64,000 nt of DNA. Origin: Galbula dea. Taxonomy: Eukaryota; Chordata; Aves; Piciformes; Galbulidae. The notes below the pieces were generated by a model. It was not told where the DNA came from and made no database searches. It was given only the letters and a program-made list of their open reading frames with translations. The stretch covers positions 1,196 to 65,195 of the forward strand of contig VWZX01002958.1 in NCBI GenBank assembly GCA_013399015.1, given 5' to 3'. The translations under genes and the position numbers were made by a program. Position 1 is the first letter of the stretch, and each line of letters opens with the position of its first letter. Shown here piece by piece: positions 11,871-23,510 of the stretch.

Positions 11871-13114
11871 TGTCCTGGTTTGGGTTACAACAGAACTAAT
11901 TCTGTTCAGTGATTTTACTTTTCAGTTAAAGCTCCTCTGAGAACTCACACTTTCTGAAACTAACAACATGTTTTTGCAGACACTGCCAGCTTCTAGCAGT
12001 GATAAGGCCTAATGTTTAGATTTACTACCAGGGATTGGTATGCAAAGCAAAGTCACTGATAAATCTTGTGTCTCACATTGGGGCAAGCAGGGTAAAGGCT
12101 GCATCTTCAGGGAGGAGAGGACAGGACAGGTGACCCTAAACTGACCAACTGAGTATTCCATCCCATATATGTCATATTCGATATATAAACTGGAGGTCAG
12201 TTCCCCCTTGTTAGCTTTGGCTCTTTCTTCTTCTTCTCCTGCGCTTCAAATAAAAAAGCATAAAAAAGATGTGGACCTGTTGGAACGAGTCCAGAGGAGA
12301 GCCACAAAGATGATTAGAGGACTGGAGGACCTCCCCTACGAGGAAAGGCTGAAACAGTTGGGGTTGTTCAGCCTTAAAAAGAGAAGGCTTCGAGGGGATC
12401 TCATAGCTGCCTTCCTGTACCTAAAGGGGGATCACAGGATAAAAGGGGAGAGACTTTTTAGGTTCTCAAACTGTGACAAGACAAGGGGAAATGGTTATAA
12501 GCTGCAAGAGGGGAAATTTAGGTTGGAGATTCGGAGGAATTTCTTTACCAGGAGGGTGGTTAGGCACTGGAACAGGTTGCCCAGAGAGGTTGTGGATGCC
12601 CCATCCTTGGTGGTGTTCAAGGCCAGGATGGATGTGGCCCCGGGCGACCTGGTCTAATGATTGGCATCCCTGCCCATGGCAGGAGGGTTGGAACTAAATG
12701 ATCTTTAAGGTCCCTTCCAACCTGAGCCATTCTATGGTTCTATGATTCAATAGTCAGCATCTGAGGAGAACTCTGTTCTGCCCTTGATCCTGATCCCTAC
12801 ATTCCTGCATCCAGTACCAGGATCCAGCCCCTGAGCCTGGCTCCCATCTGCTGCTGAGACCTTCTGCTGCAGTACCAGGGGTGGTGTAGTTACCATCAAG
12901 GCGGGTTTGGTTTCAGTATTCGGTTTTGTACGTATTTATATATATTTTATTCATTGTTATTATTATCATTAAAATAGTTATAGTTTTATTTTCCAATCCC
13001 CAAGTCTCTCTCTCTCTTATCCCCTTTCCCTTCCCATGAGGGGTGGGGGGAAGAGGGTGTAATAGGGAGCATCTGTCATTGGGTTGGTTGTCAGCCCAGC
13101 CTCAACCCTCGACA
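11871..13114 (+). mobile_element. ERVL-like solo LTR, interrupted by a CR1
   Basis: The element starts TGTCCTGGTTTGGG and ends CCCTCGACA, and is bounded by perfect 5-bp duplications ATGTC at 11866-11870 and 13115-13119. Without the inserted CR1 (about 12250-12747) it is about 745 bp, matching the copies at 31745 and 41686. It carries a TATA-type box (TATATAAAC at 12182-12190), a (TTA)n-rich stretch with ATTAAA near 12969 and a CT-rich run before the 3' end. No retroviral coding sequence adjoins it, so it is a solo LTR. The 5-bp duplication and lack of env fit a class III (ERVL-like) element; the class is inferred. Confidence 0.92.
12250..12747 (+). mobile_element. CR1 LINE 3' fragment nested in the LTR
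   Basis: An open frame encodes the ORF2 C-terminus (blocks DVDLLERVQRRATKMIRGLE, LGLFSLKKRRLRGD, NRLPREVV and KARMDVAPGDLV) and is followed by the 3' untranslated region and an ATTCTATG-type tail. Comparison with the uninterrupted LTR at 31745-32495 shows the insertion point inside GCTTCAATAGTCAGC; TTCAA is present on both sides, so a short target duplication is possible. Confidence 0.93.
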
Positions 13115-13119
13115 ATGTC

Positions 13120-13546
13120 TTACAGTTTTATGCACTTGAAGGAGATTAAGCAGGCTCATCAGCACTTGCCTACATGCTAGGTATTTATAGCACTAATGAA
13201 CACCCCTTTAAAGAGGGTTTTGTGACAGTATTTTCCTTTCTAAGAACTCCCATGTCTGTATTCAGAACTTGTGAGACTGAAACATGCTGCTTCTTAAGGT
13301 GCAAGAGGGTAATATCCACACTCCTTATTCAGATCTTTGTTTGGATGCTGCTGTTTTCTCAGTTTTTGTGAAGAACATGAGTGGAAAAGGAGAACTGGTG
13401 AAGCATTGGTAGCAGGTGGATGCAGTACAAAGAAGTAAGAAGAGCTGCCAAGGAATACTTATCTGCAGGGCCTAAAAAAAAAACAAAACAGAACTTCTGA
13501 ATAAGGTTCAAAAAGCAAGGACAGCCCTAGCAGTGTATCAAAAGTG
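13120..13546. other. Intergenic sequence
   Basis: Short spacer between two LTRs; nothing recognised apart from the TG run that abuts the next LTR. Confidence 0.4.
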
Positions 13547-13552
13547 TGTGTG

Positions 13553-14173
13553 TGTTGCAGTACGACAATATGCCGTACACAACAAGTATTCTGAAGGTTG
13601 AGTCGAGACGGACCTGACACACACACACACAGAGATCATGCAGTGGTGGTCAAAAAAGATAAATTTATTTGCAATAAGCCAAGCAGAAAAGGTAGAAAAT
13701 AATAAGTAAAAGGCTATATACAAGATGGTGGCTAGCTAGCACTGCTCTATTGTTAGCAAGCATCTTTTATACCTTTACAGAAAGGATAATGACCAATCAG
13801 TAACTAACACCTTAATATACAAAGTATACTGACGAATTAGCAAGTGACACTTACATATACAAATTATACTGACCAGTTAAGAAGCAACACTTATTAGGTA
13901 AAAACAACTACCATAAATGGGGATGAAACCAGTGCACTTCAAAGAAATGTGAATGTGAAAAGACTGGTGCTGTGTGGTGTGGGAAGGGTAAGATGTTAAG
14001 ACTATGTAGGGTGTCAAGGCCTCTGTGTGCAGCTGCAAGACTCCTGCTAGCTGACTCCCACTTTCTCTCCCAGGCTATCTAACTTCATTCTTGTGAGAAA
14101 CTGACCTCGGCCTTGTCCAGCCTCCCTTCTGCTAGGACCTAGACCCTACAGCCCACAATAGCATACCACAACA
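13553..14173 (-). mobile_element. Solo LTR of a class II (ERVK/alpha-beta type) endogenous retrovirus
   Basis: On the plus strand it runs from TGTTGCAGTACGAC to ATACCACAACA, giving inverted TGTTG/CAACA termini. It is flanked by a 6-bp duplication TGTGTG (13547-13552 and 14174-14179); six bases is usual for class II retroviruses. Read on the minus strand it has a TATA box (AGGTATAAAAG, complement of 13764-13774) followed about 100 bp later by a polyadenylation signal AATAAA (complement of 13664-13669), the correct order for U3-R. A (CA)n run lies inside U5. No internal retroviral genes adjoin it. The duplication falls in a TG repeat, so it is weaker evidence than a unique sequence would be. 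Confidence 0.82.
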
Positions 14174-14179
14174 TGTGTG

Positions 14180-14936
14180 CATATGCATGGTTGGAGGGCT
14201 GTTTGGCCAAATCAAGATGAAGGGTTAAATATGATTTGGGGGAGAAAGTGAAAAACAGAGGCTAAGCAGAATATATTGCAGCATTTCATGAATGAGATAG
14301 TCAACAGTTGGACTACCATTTTGGTGGGAAGGCTGAAGTAGCAGTAAAATAGAGAAGAGAGTACATAAAAAAGCCTGGATGGGAGGAACACAAACTGAGA
14401 TTAAATCATCAAAGACTACCATGATCTGAAAAGTCCAAGGCTAGGAAGGGCAACAGTGAAGGTTAGGAAAGTCAGAGTAGGACGGGAGATACTGATTTCA
14501 CACTTGGAGGTACAAAGCTATATTCTTATCACAATTTATATTCCAGCTGTCTTCATTTTGGCCTGCTGTAAATTGAACATAAGGTTTATTTCCTCCACTA
14601 TTAGCCTTCCTTTTCCAGCGCTGTGTGCCAGCTCACTTAGTGCATACAACAACATTTTTTCAAAGCAAATAGAAAATGTTTATGAGGCCTCAAACGGTCT
14701 GAGTAAGGAGAGGAAAATTCTCCAGAATTCCTCAGCTACCCACTAACTGCATGGCCTCCACTGCCTTCCCATAGATTCCCACCAAAAATTAATAAAAGCT
14801 GAAAAAATTCTGTCGGGAAACAGAAGCTGACATTGCATCACTAGGAAAAGCCTAAAGTTTGGAAGTAACTAGTTCTGTGGGTTTGATCACCTTTTCTCTC
14901 ATTTCCTTCTTAACGTCTACCTAAAATACTAATTTT
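14180..14936. other. Intergenic sequence
   Basis: Nothing recognised; the short open frames here have no motif. Confidence 0.4.
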
Positions 14937-14941
14937 ATTCT

Positions 14942-15518
14942 TGTGCTGCTTTTGGCTGGGATAGAGTTAATTTTCTACACAGTAGATATTATGGGACTAT
15001 ATTTTGGGTTTGTGCTGGAAACAGTGCTGACAGTTCAGGGATGTTTCAATTATTGCTGAGCAGTGCTTGCATACAATCAAGGCCTTTTCTGCTTCTCACA
15101 ACAGCCCAGTAGTGAGTAGGCTGGGGTGCACAAAAACCTGGGAGGAGACACAGTTGGGACAGTTGACACCAACTGGCCAAAGGGATAGTGGATAATATAT
15201 GGTGTCATGCTCAGCATATAAAGCTGGGAGGAAAATTAGGAAGAGGGGACATTTGGAGTGATGGCGTTTGTCTTACCAAGTATCTGTTAACACATGATGG
15301 AGCCTTGATTTCCTGGAGATGGCTGAACACCTGCTGTCAATGGCAAGTGGTGAATGAATTCCTTGTATGTGTGGCTTTGCTTTACCTATCAAACAGTCTT
15401 TATCTCAGCCAGTGCATTTTCTCAGTTTTACCCTTCCTATTCTCTCGCTGTCCCACCCGAAGGGTGTGAACAAGAGGTTGTGTGGGACTTAGTTGCAGGC
15501 TAGGGATAAACCACAACA
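14942..15518 (+). mobile_element. ERVL-like solo LTR (second subfamily), 577 bp
   Basis: It begins TGTGCTGCTTTTGGCTGGG and ends AAACCACAACA, with perfect 5-bp duplications ATTCT at 14937-14941 and 15519-15523. A TATA box (TATAAAG at 15217-15223) sets the plus orientation. The GGATAGAGTTAATTTTC block near the start is shared by a common avian LTR group. It differs from the TGTCCTGGTTTGGG family in this window and has no retroviral interior attached. Confidence 0.92.
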
Positions 15519-15523
15519 ATTCT

Positions 15524-17139
15524 GAATTGCCTATTTACAGTTTACAGTACACACCAGCAATGGCTTTTCTGTCAGTACTTTCCATAACCACTCTTTCACA
15601 GAGAGGTTTCTTTGGAACCACATAAACAATCCACTCTCCCAGGCAGGCTGATTTTTAGGTTTCTCCCTTTACTTTTTTTGTACTCCTTTATAAATCTTAC
15701 AAAATACCACCTTTGAACTGAACAATCACCACATGCTTCATGGTATCTAACCGTATTTTGCTGTTGGTTTAATCATCTTTACAACTCATGCACTTGGATG
15801 AAGTCAGTATGGTTTTCCTTTGACTGCTCCATAAAGGAGGAGTATCACATGCACATTTGAAAATGGAGTTTCGACAGCAGTAATCCCTTTCCTTTCTCAG
15901 ATAATAATGTTACTGATGGTTAAATGCTATGTTTTCCTGATGCAAATTTGATGCAGTTCAGAACAGACAAGTGAAATGTACTGTTGGAGGAAAATAAAGT
16001 AAGTAAGGTAAGGAAGAGAGGTTAAATAGCCAGTCCTGTGCAATGAGAACTAAATGTAAATAGTAGTCAATACTTTCCAGAGGACTTCTGCAAAGATATA
16101 TCAAGACAGTATTTGCATCCAAAGAAGGCTGTGTTGCCTATGTTATTGAAGATCTATGTATGTTATATGATCCTGAAATACTGCACACAAGAAATCCATG
16201 AAACACAAAGGTATTGCTGTGGATGTCCTCCAAAGATGTCCTCTTTCTATACTTTATGCTATGGGTTATTATCTTTTGGAACTAACAGAATTACAGACAT
16301 TCAGAAGGAGAGTAAATGCAAACATTCTAATCAGGTCTTGGTCTCCTCTCTTCAAAAGACTTCATAGGAAGCCCCTTCATAGGACTTGCAGTAAAACCTG
16401 GGGTGATTGTTTTAGGTAGCTAAGATAGCAGTATGTCTTTTGTGTATTTGAACTGATAAATCTCAGGCTGATGATTCACAACATCACATTATCTGTTCTG
16501 CAGAACCAGGCTGAACAATACAATTTAGTGTTTTCAGTGACAATTTTATGCCAGGTTGCCAACAATCAGTCCACTCATTTCAATTATTTGGAAGGAAACT
16601 AATCTGTAAGATGTCCTTTCTCTCAATTTCCTGGAAGGTCCTTGAAAGGCAGATTTGCTTCCAGGAGCCAGGCATAGCCTCCCATGCTGCCAGCCATCTC
16701 CTGTGTGAGGGCACACAAATGCATGGTTCTAACTCCACAAAGCATTGACCTCAAGATACAGATATGTGCTTAATGATATAAAGACCTTCACGACTGTAAA
16801 AAAATGTAAAGCAAGTAAGATTATCAGGAAGGAAAACAACCGTTGTCAGAAATCTGACTTTATGCTCTGTAAGATAATCAAAAGCATAATTTATAGGTAA
16901 TTATTAGCCCTCCTGTGCCCTTCATAGATTAATTACACTTTGTAGGGCAGACATAGGCTAGATCACAATGCGGTTGCTTAAACATGGGTGTTCCAAGGCA
17001 TCTGAGATGTCCTGTATCTCCCTGCTTCAAGATGCCACCCAGAAAATTATGCATCTTCTGTAGAACCTACGTCATGTTTGTCCATTCTGTACAGATGTCT
17101 CATAACCATATGTATGGCAAATTAATCACTCAAGAGTCA
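15524..17139. other. Intergenic sequence
   Basis: AT-rich; no gene, tRNA or repeat recognised. Confidence 0.4.
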
Positions 17140-17405
17140 TATAATCATTAAATAGTTTGGGTTGGAAATGACCTTAAAAGGTCATCTAGTCCAGCCCTCC
17201 TACAGTGAGCAGGAACATCTTTACTAGACCAGGGTGCTCAGAGCCCTATTCAACCTGACCCTGAATATTTCCAAGGATGGGGCTTCTACAACCTCTTTGG
17301 ATAACCTGTGCCAGTGCTTCACCACCACAATTGTTAAAAATGTCTTCCTTATATCTAGTCTAAATCTACCTTCTTTTAGTTTGAAACCATTACCTCTAAA
17401 TGGAC
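17140..17405 (-). mobile_element. CR1 LINE 3' fragment
   Basis: On the minus strand an open frame reads FRGNGFKLKEGRFRLDIRK, then HRLSKEVVEAPS, the CR1 ORF2 C-terminus. It is followed by the 3' untranslated block (on the plus strand GTCATCTAGTCCAGCCC). The tail is eroded, which indicates an older copy. Confidence 0.9.
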
Positions 17406-18792
17406 TAGCAAATTCCCAGACCATCTAATAGAGTCTGCAGGGCTATACCCCACTGGCCCAGAGGCCTGCTCATAATCAAGCAATGAAAGTCAACACAACG
17501 TGAAGAGACATGTCCTTCAGCAGGCACTAATTTAGGTTTGTCAGCAAGCAACAAAGGAGTAGAGAGAATGCTGAAAACAATTCAGACACCATGAGCCCTG
17601 CCACAAGGGTGAGAAGGGACCCTGTCCACACACCACACCTTTTGCTCTGGGAAGATCCCTGTCTGCAAACAGAAACCACACTTGATGCATGAAGTGATGG
17701 AGAATCTGCCTCACATGTGGACACACCTCTTCAGTTTCTTAACTCTACAATCTTCAAGCACCTTTCTTCCCTTAGGAGATCATCAAATGAAGGAGATACC
17801 AAGGCTGAAGTTAGGCCTGAATTAGTAGCCTATCAGTTACTCAGTAACTGCATGTGGTTACATGGTCTTATCTTGCGGTACCTGTGGGAAACACAAGGGA
17901 CCTATCCCTCCCAGAAAGCCTATGCAATATAGCATAGGCTGACTGTGTGCATGATAATGACCTATAATTACTGGCTAGCTGATCTACTGCCACAGTAACT
18001 TGTTTGCCTACATAGACCTTATGGAAACCTAATGGATGCTAAAATGCCAATATAAAAACAAGATAAATCTCCATCAAATTGTTATCAGACTAATTTTAAT
18101 CTTTCACAGGGCTAAACAATCCCTTTTGCTGAGGGCTCCAGATGGGTTGTAAAGGATGCAAATAGCAGACTAATCAGCATGACAGAAAGGTAAAATGTGG
18201 GAGCAGAGCCCTCTTTTCTACTACTTGAAACCTGGCCAATGAGATATTTAATCTGCAGCAACATGTATAGTACCAGTAGCTTGTAAATGAGATGATTAAT
18301 ATAAATTTTAAAACATTTATTTTAAGATGTAAAGTTTCAGATACTTTCCTGTAAGCAGGTGGAGCACCACCTCTGGCAACAGCCAAATTGTCTGAAAGAA
18401 TTAAGCATCAAATTTCCTTCAGCCACCTATGTAAGCACTTGGCCAATTTCAGTAGATAAAATCTTACTAATAATATTTCTTGCACTTTCTCTCATGTTGT
18501 TTTTGGTTGGATCTTTTTAAGGTTTTGTTTTGGAAATCAGCTGAAATAGAGAGAGAGGTTTTAAAAATTACATCTCCTCTTTTTCCAAATATTTACTTTT
18601 GTCTCCATACATGACTAAGCTTGCATTGCAATAACTTTGTTATTTCTAAGCTGGAAAGGTTCTTCATGCTTTACCAGAAGGCACTGATGGTTTGAGTGGT
18701 TTGGTTTTTTTGGTTTGTTTGTTTGGATGGTTAGGATTTTTTAAATTTGTTTCTGTTTTTCCTAGTTACTACTTATAAAGAAATTCTCCATA
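17406..18792. other. Intergenic sequence
   Basis: No gene or repeat recognised. Antisense frames at 17527-17726 have no motif. Confidence 0.4.
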
Positions 18793-18887
18793 ATCATAGA
18801 ATCATAGAATGGCCCAGGTTGGAAGGGACCTTAAGGATCACCTAGTTCCAACCCCCACAGGCAGGGATGCCACACACTAGACCAGGG
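18793..18887 (-). mobile_element. CR1 LINE 3' tail fragment, about 95 bp
   Basis: Complement of the CR1 3' untranslated region: ATCATAGAATCATAGAAT tail, then GGTTGGAAGGGACC and ATCACCTAGTTCCAACCCCC. Only the non-coding terminus is present, a typical extreme 5' truncation. Confidence 0.92.
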
Positions 18888-19969
18888 AGAAATAATAATA
18901 CGACAATGTAGGGGAAAAAATCACAGATAGGCAGGCTGTAGAAAAACAGCTATGTAAGCTTCACTCTTTCAGCCTGTATTCTCCATTTGCCTTTGGTAGA
19001 CTGAGAACAGATATTTAAAATAAAACAAAATAAGGGACTCAAGAAGTAAATGTAGGCTCTCATCCTGCCTGGACTGAAGCCGTCTCCACTGCAAACAGAC
19101 AGGCTTTGGCACCTCGATGAGAGGAGGAACAAAGACAAGAGAAACTTTAACTTCTTACAAATTTAGATTACTGTGAGTGAAATACTGTCTGTGGTTCCTG
19201 GGGACAAAGTGACAAACCATTTGCCCATGTAGCTGTGTGCGAATGCAGGGCTGTGTCAGGGGAGCACATGCTTGCTGGTGGAATGGAGAGAGGGCAGTGC
19301 TCCTCCACACACAGAACAGTCTCACTCACAACTCACTTACAAAGAGGGGGAAAGGAAAATTTGTCTTCAAAACCAATATAAGCCATGGTTTTTCCATCAG
19401 CTCACCTCACCCAAAGGCCTATTTGTAAAGCTGGATGTACATGATTTGGTGGTATTTTTAATCTAGATTATTTTAACTGAGATCCTGACATGAGAAAGCA
19501 CCCATAGTCTAAGAGAGCAATTTAAATCTGAATGAAATCTCTGGAGAGACTCCTGCTGGGTGCAGTGCACTTCATATTAGGTATAATGAAATATGATTTG
19601 AACAGAGTCAGGTGCTCCAGTTATCCAAATTGGAAGAGGCTTTACATATATATTTGAACTGCAGAGTGAAGCTTCCCTGGGAAATCTGGGGGCTCATAGG
19701 GCCATGTCCTTTATGAATTCCCAAACGGAAACCGCAGAAGAGTTTTAGATAAATAGAGGAGTGAGTATTTGTTACATATGAACATGGTGTTAATTGCAAA
19801 TTTAAAGATGGCTTTTAGTTTAGGACAGACTACATTTTGCATTCAGAGTTCAAGGATATCTCAAGCCCCTCAGCAGAATGCCCCATTGACTCATGGGGCT
19901 TCCAACAGGTGTCAAATGCAGTTAATTATCAGTGCCTATGTTTCAGCTAATGGTGCTGCTGCTGAGTTA
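18888..19969. other. Intergenic sequence
   Basis: Nothing recognised. Confidence 0.4.
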
Positions 19970-20103
19970 TCCTTTAAAACCCATCTGGACACACCTCTGT
20001 GTGACCTTATCTAGGGAATCCTGCTCTGGCAGGTGGTTGGACCAGATGATCTTTCGAGGTCCTTTCCAGCTCCTAACATCCTGTGATTTTGTGATTCTGT
20101 GAT
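19970..20103 (+). mobile_element. CR1 LINE 3' fragment (ATTCTGTG tail class)
   Basis: The last codons of ORF2 (TCTGGACACACCTCTGTGTGACC) are followed by the 3' untranslated block GATGATCTTTCGAGGTCC and a GTGATTTTGTGATTCTGTGA tail. It matches the 3' end of the copy at 53822-54787. Confidence 0.92.
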
Positions 20104-22303
20104 CATCCACCAATACATTAGAAACTATGGTTGCAAAGCACTGACAGAGACAGGCTGCCTTCACACTGTACCAACATGAGGACAGTGCAAGCTCCTTATG
20201 TAAAAAATACTCACAGATTTGTTCAGTGCAAATATTTGTCTTTTCAGATTAACTTAAATTCCCATTTGGAGAAACTCCAAGGGTTGCCAGCAGCTTTTAT
20301 CTTATCTCACATATCTCCAGATTCAAATGATAAATAGATAACTCTTTATTACATTAAATTATATTGAATAAAGTATTGTTCAAAAGAGTAAAACATTTGT
20401 AAAATAAATTGAACTGTAGCTCTCTCATTACCTTTCCTAATTGTTCAAATCCCCAACCTTCTACACGCCCATGAAGCAGATATCCCACTTTTAAAACATA
20501 TTTTTTCAATACTAACTGCACTGGCTGTTATATTAAGGTGATTTGATTTCTGATGTGGTTGAAATTGCTGTAGTGACTTTACTGTAGGGTTCACTGATGA
20601 CAATGAAGGAAAAAGAAAAAGGAGGCCATATGGATTGGAATTTACTTCTACAAAATTTTTTGTACACAGATGCATGCGCAGAAGTGATCTCATTGAAGTC
20701 AATGGGATGAAACACCAATACAAAGGATATAGCAAAATGCCTACAGTAAGGTACATAATTAAGCTTCCACAGCCAACAGATAAGTTTGATATAACTGGGG
20801 AAGTAAGAGCTTCAACAGACCCTGCAGGCAGCTGATGATAGGACATGCTCTTCAAAGCTTTGGCCAAACACTCTGTAGGATGGAGAATATGGATTCAGCG
20901 TTGGCTGTGGAACCTCAACCCTTACAAAAGAGCCCAGGAGAGGTCTGCCCTGAAGAAGGGCAGCACTCTGCAACACGAGTTTCAAACTAACTCACATGAA
21001 ATAGCACAAAATGAGAGTCCTTCTGCAACAATGAACCCATTACAGGATCATCTCAAGTTAACTACAACAGGTTTTAATCTGTATGCGAAAGACCACGTTC
21101 AGGCATCTTGCTGTCAATTAAGATTATTTATAAAGAACATGGTGTTTAATTTCAAACCTTACAGTTCCAAGGAAGAGAGGGCAGACCCTGGATGAATAGA
21201 GGTGGGAGACTCCCAACATCATTGGCATATGGCAAGAAACAAAATTTGGTTGCAGACAGACATCTGGGAGTGATGCAGCATAGTGGGAACGAACAGGATG
21301 TCCCTGCCCTCCCTTGCCTGGGCTGCCATCTCCTGGCTGGTGAGAGCCCTCCTGCACCTTTCAGTCCCCATGGGCTCAACTAGTGTCAGCAAAATCAAAT
21401 TACTTCAACTGACAGAGTCGCGGAAGGAGGAGAGGGGGACGTTTTGCAGGAGGTGGGGGTGGCAGGCAGCCCCATGATCCATGCCACATCCGGGGATGCT
21501 CCACAAGCCACATCTGGGGATGCTCCAAAACAACAAGCTTCGCTGCTGAAGACCATCAAAACCTTGACACTGGCAGGCTCTTTATCCAAAATTTTGCTTT
21601 TCATGCAGGTATTCAGAATGAAAAAAATATTTTAAAGTATTTTTGAAAGTGTCACTTCCCTAGCAGGGTTACATCAAAGCACAGGTTGCACACCCTACAA
21701 AGTCACACAGCAGAAAGCCGAGAGCACCTCAGGCTGAGAAGCTGAAACAGGGAAGAAGCTGCTGGCAGGTTTTAACAGGTTCCCTCCAACAGAGATTTTC
21801 AATAAGCACAAAACACTACAGCAATAAAAATGTAATGTGCTAACCTGGGATAAGCTTGAGTATGAGATTCCTGAGGCAACCTTCCTGTTGGCATAGGGCT
21901 TATTCAATCCTTAACTACAAATCTTAAACATCAAATTTAAATTAATTTTAAAAAAGCTAGATGAGTTATTGCTAATGATTCTTAGAGGCCATGGCAGTGT
22001 ACCCTATGAAATGGCCACACATTACACTGAATGTGATGAGGTATTTCTCATTATTACCTGACAAGAAAAAAAACCCAACATGTTTCCAGCAACAGCAATA
22101 TTATTGCTAATTTCACAGAGAAGTAAAATATATAATGTTGTATAAAGTCCTTGCTATCTGTGTGTTCAGGAAAGATAATTCTATCTGAAACAGGCATGGA
22201 AGATCCTCCAAGCCCTTAACAAAATGTGAATGCATGATGCCATAGAAAACTGAAGGAATTTATCCTGACAAAAGAAAAATTTAGATATTATGTTGTTGCT
22301 AGC
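20104..22303. other. Intergenic sequence
   Basis: No gene recognised. It contains a two-copy 24-bp tandem (21483-21506, 21507-21530) and, at 20692-20707, the near-palindrome ATTGAAGTCAATGGGA, which resembles similar words elsewhere in the window. The 140-codon antisense frame at 20445-20867 has no motif. Confidence 0.4.
21483..21530 (+). repeat. 24-bp tandem duplication
   Basis: Two adjacent 24-bp units, each beginning GCCACATC and containing GGGGATGCTCCA, differ at two positions. Confidence 0.85.
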
Positions 22304-22884
22304 TGTCCTGGTTTGGGTAAGAACAGAACTAATTCTGTTCAGTGATTTTACTTTTTAGTTGAAGCTCCTCTAAGAAACTGCACTTTCTAAGATTAATAGT
22401 ATGTTTTCATAGTCACTGCCAGCTTCTAGCAGTGATAAGGCCTAATGTTCAGATTTACTACCAGGGACTGGTATGCTAAGCAAGGTCACTGCTAAATCTT
22501 GTGTCTCATGTTGGGGGGTGTAGGGTAAAGGCTGCATCTTCAGGGAAGAGCAGGCAGGACAGGTGACCTCAAACTGACCAACTAAGTACTCCATCCCATA
22601 TACGTCATATTTGATATATAAACTGGGAGTCAGTCTCCCTTGCTAGATTGTTCCCGATTGCTCGATTGTTCTCCTGTGCTTCGGTGATCCCTAAGCTCCT
22701 GCATCCAGTACCAGGACCCAGCCCTTGAGCCTGGCTCATCTGCTGCTGAGGCCTACTGCCACAGTATCAGTGGTGACATAGTTACCATCAAGGGGGCTTT
22801 GGGTTCGGGGTTGGGTTCTGTACACATTTGTATATATTTCATTTAACATTATTATTATTATTATTAAAGTAGTTTTAGTTTTAA
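22304..22884 (+). mobile_element. ERVL-like LTR, 3' end missing
   Basis: Same family as 11871-13114: it starts TGTCCTGGTTTGGG, carries the AACAGAA/TTCTGTT palindrome and the TATA-type TATATAAAC, and stops abruptly in the AGTTTTAGTTTT block where a CR1 begins. The last 200 bp or so of the LTR are absent on the far side of the CR1, so no 3' target duplication can be read. Confidence 0.9.
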
Positions 22885-23510
22885 GACTGCCATGTGCCCA
22901 GGTGGCCAAGAAGGCCAACAGCATCCTGGCCTGAAACAGTGTAGCCAGCAGGGCTAGGGAAGTGACTGTCACCCTGTACTTGGCACTGGTGAGGCCACAT
23001 CTTGAATACTGTGTTCAGTTTTGGGCATCTCACTACAAAAAAGACATTGGGGTGCTGGAGCATGTCCAAAAAAGGGCAATAAAACTGGGGAAGAGTCTAG
23101 AGCAAAAACCTTATGAAGAAGAGCTGAGGGAACTGGAGTTGTTTAGCCTGGAGAAGAGTTGTACGGAGTACAACTAACTGTACTCTGTACAACTAACTGA
23201 AAGGAGGTTGTTTTAAGTGGGTGTTGGTCTCTTCTCCAAGGTAACAAGCAATAGGACAAGAGGAAACGGCCTCAAGTTCCACCAGAGGAGGTTTAGATTG
23301 GATATTAGGAAAAATGTATTCACCAAAAGGGTTGTCAAACATTGGAACAGGCAGCCCAGGGAAGTTGTTGAGTCACCATCCTCGAAGGTATTTAAAAGAT
23401 GTGCAGACCAGTGCTTAGGGACATGGTTTATCGGTAGACATGGTTGTCCTAGGCTAGTGGTTGAACTTAGTGATCTTAAAGGTCTTTTCCAATGTTTCTA
23501 TAATTCTACT
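22885..23510 (+). mobile_element. CR1 LINE 3' part abutting the LTR
   Basis: It starts at GCCCAGGTGGCCAAGAAGG and encodes the ORF2 C-terminus in broken frames (LVRPHLEYCVQFWASHYKK, later NRTRGNGLKFHQRRFRLDIR and NRQPREVVES). The tail is degenerate. A short tandem (two roughly 19-bp units ending ACAACTAAC, 23163-23198) interrupts the coding region. Confidence 0.9.

Noticed and set aside
20445..20867. 140-codon minus-strand frame with hydrophobic stretches
   Set aside because: No recognisable family and no supporting gene structure; length is within chance expectation for 64 kb.
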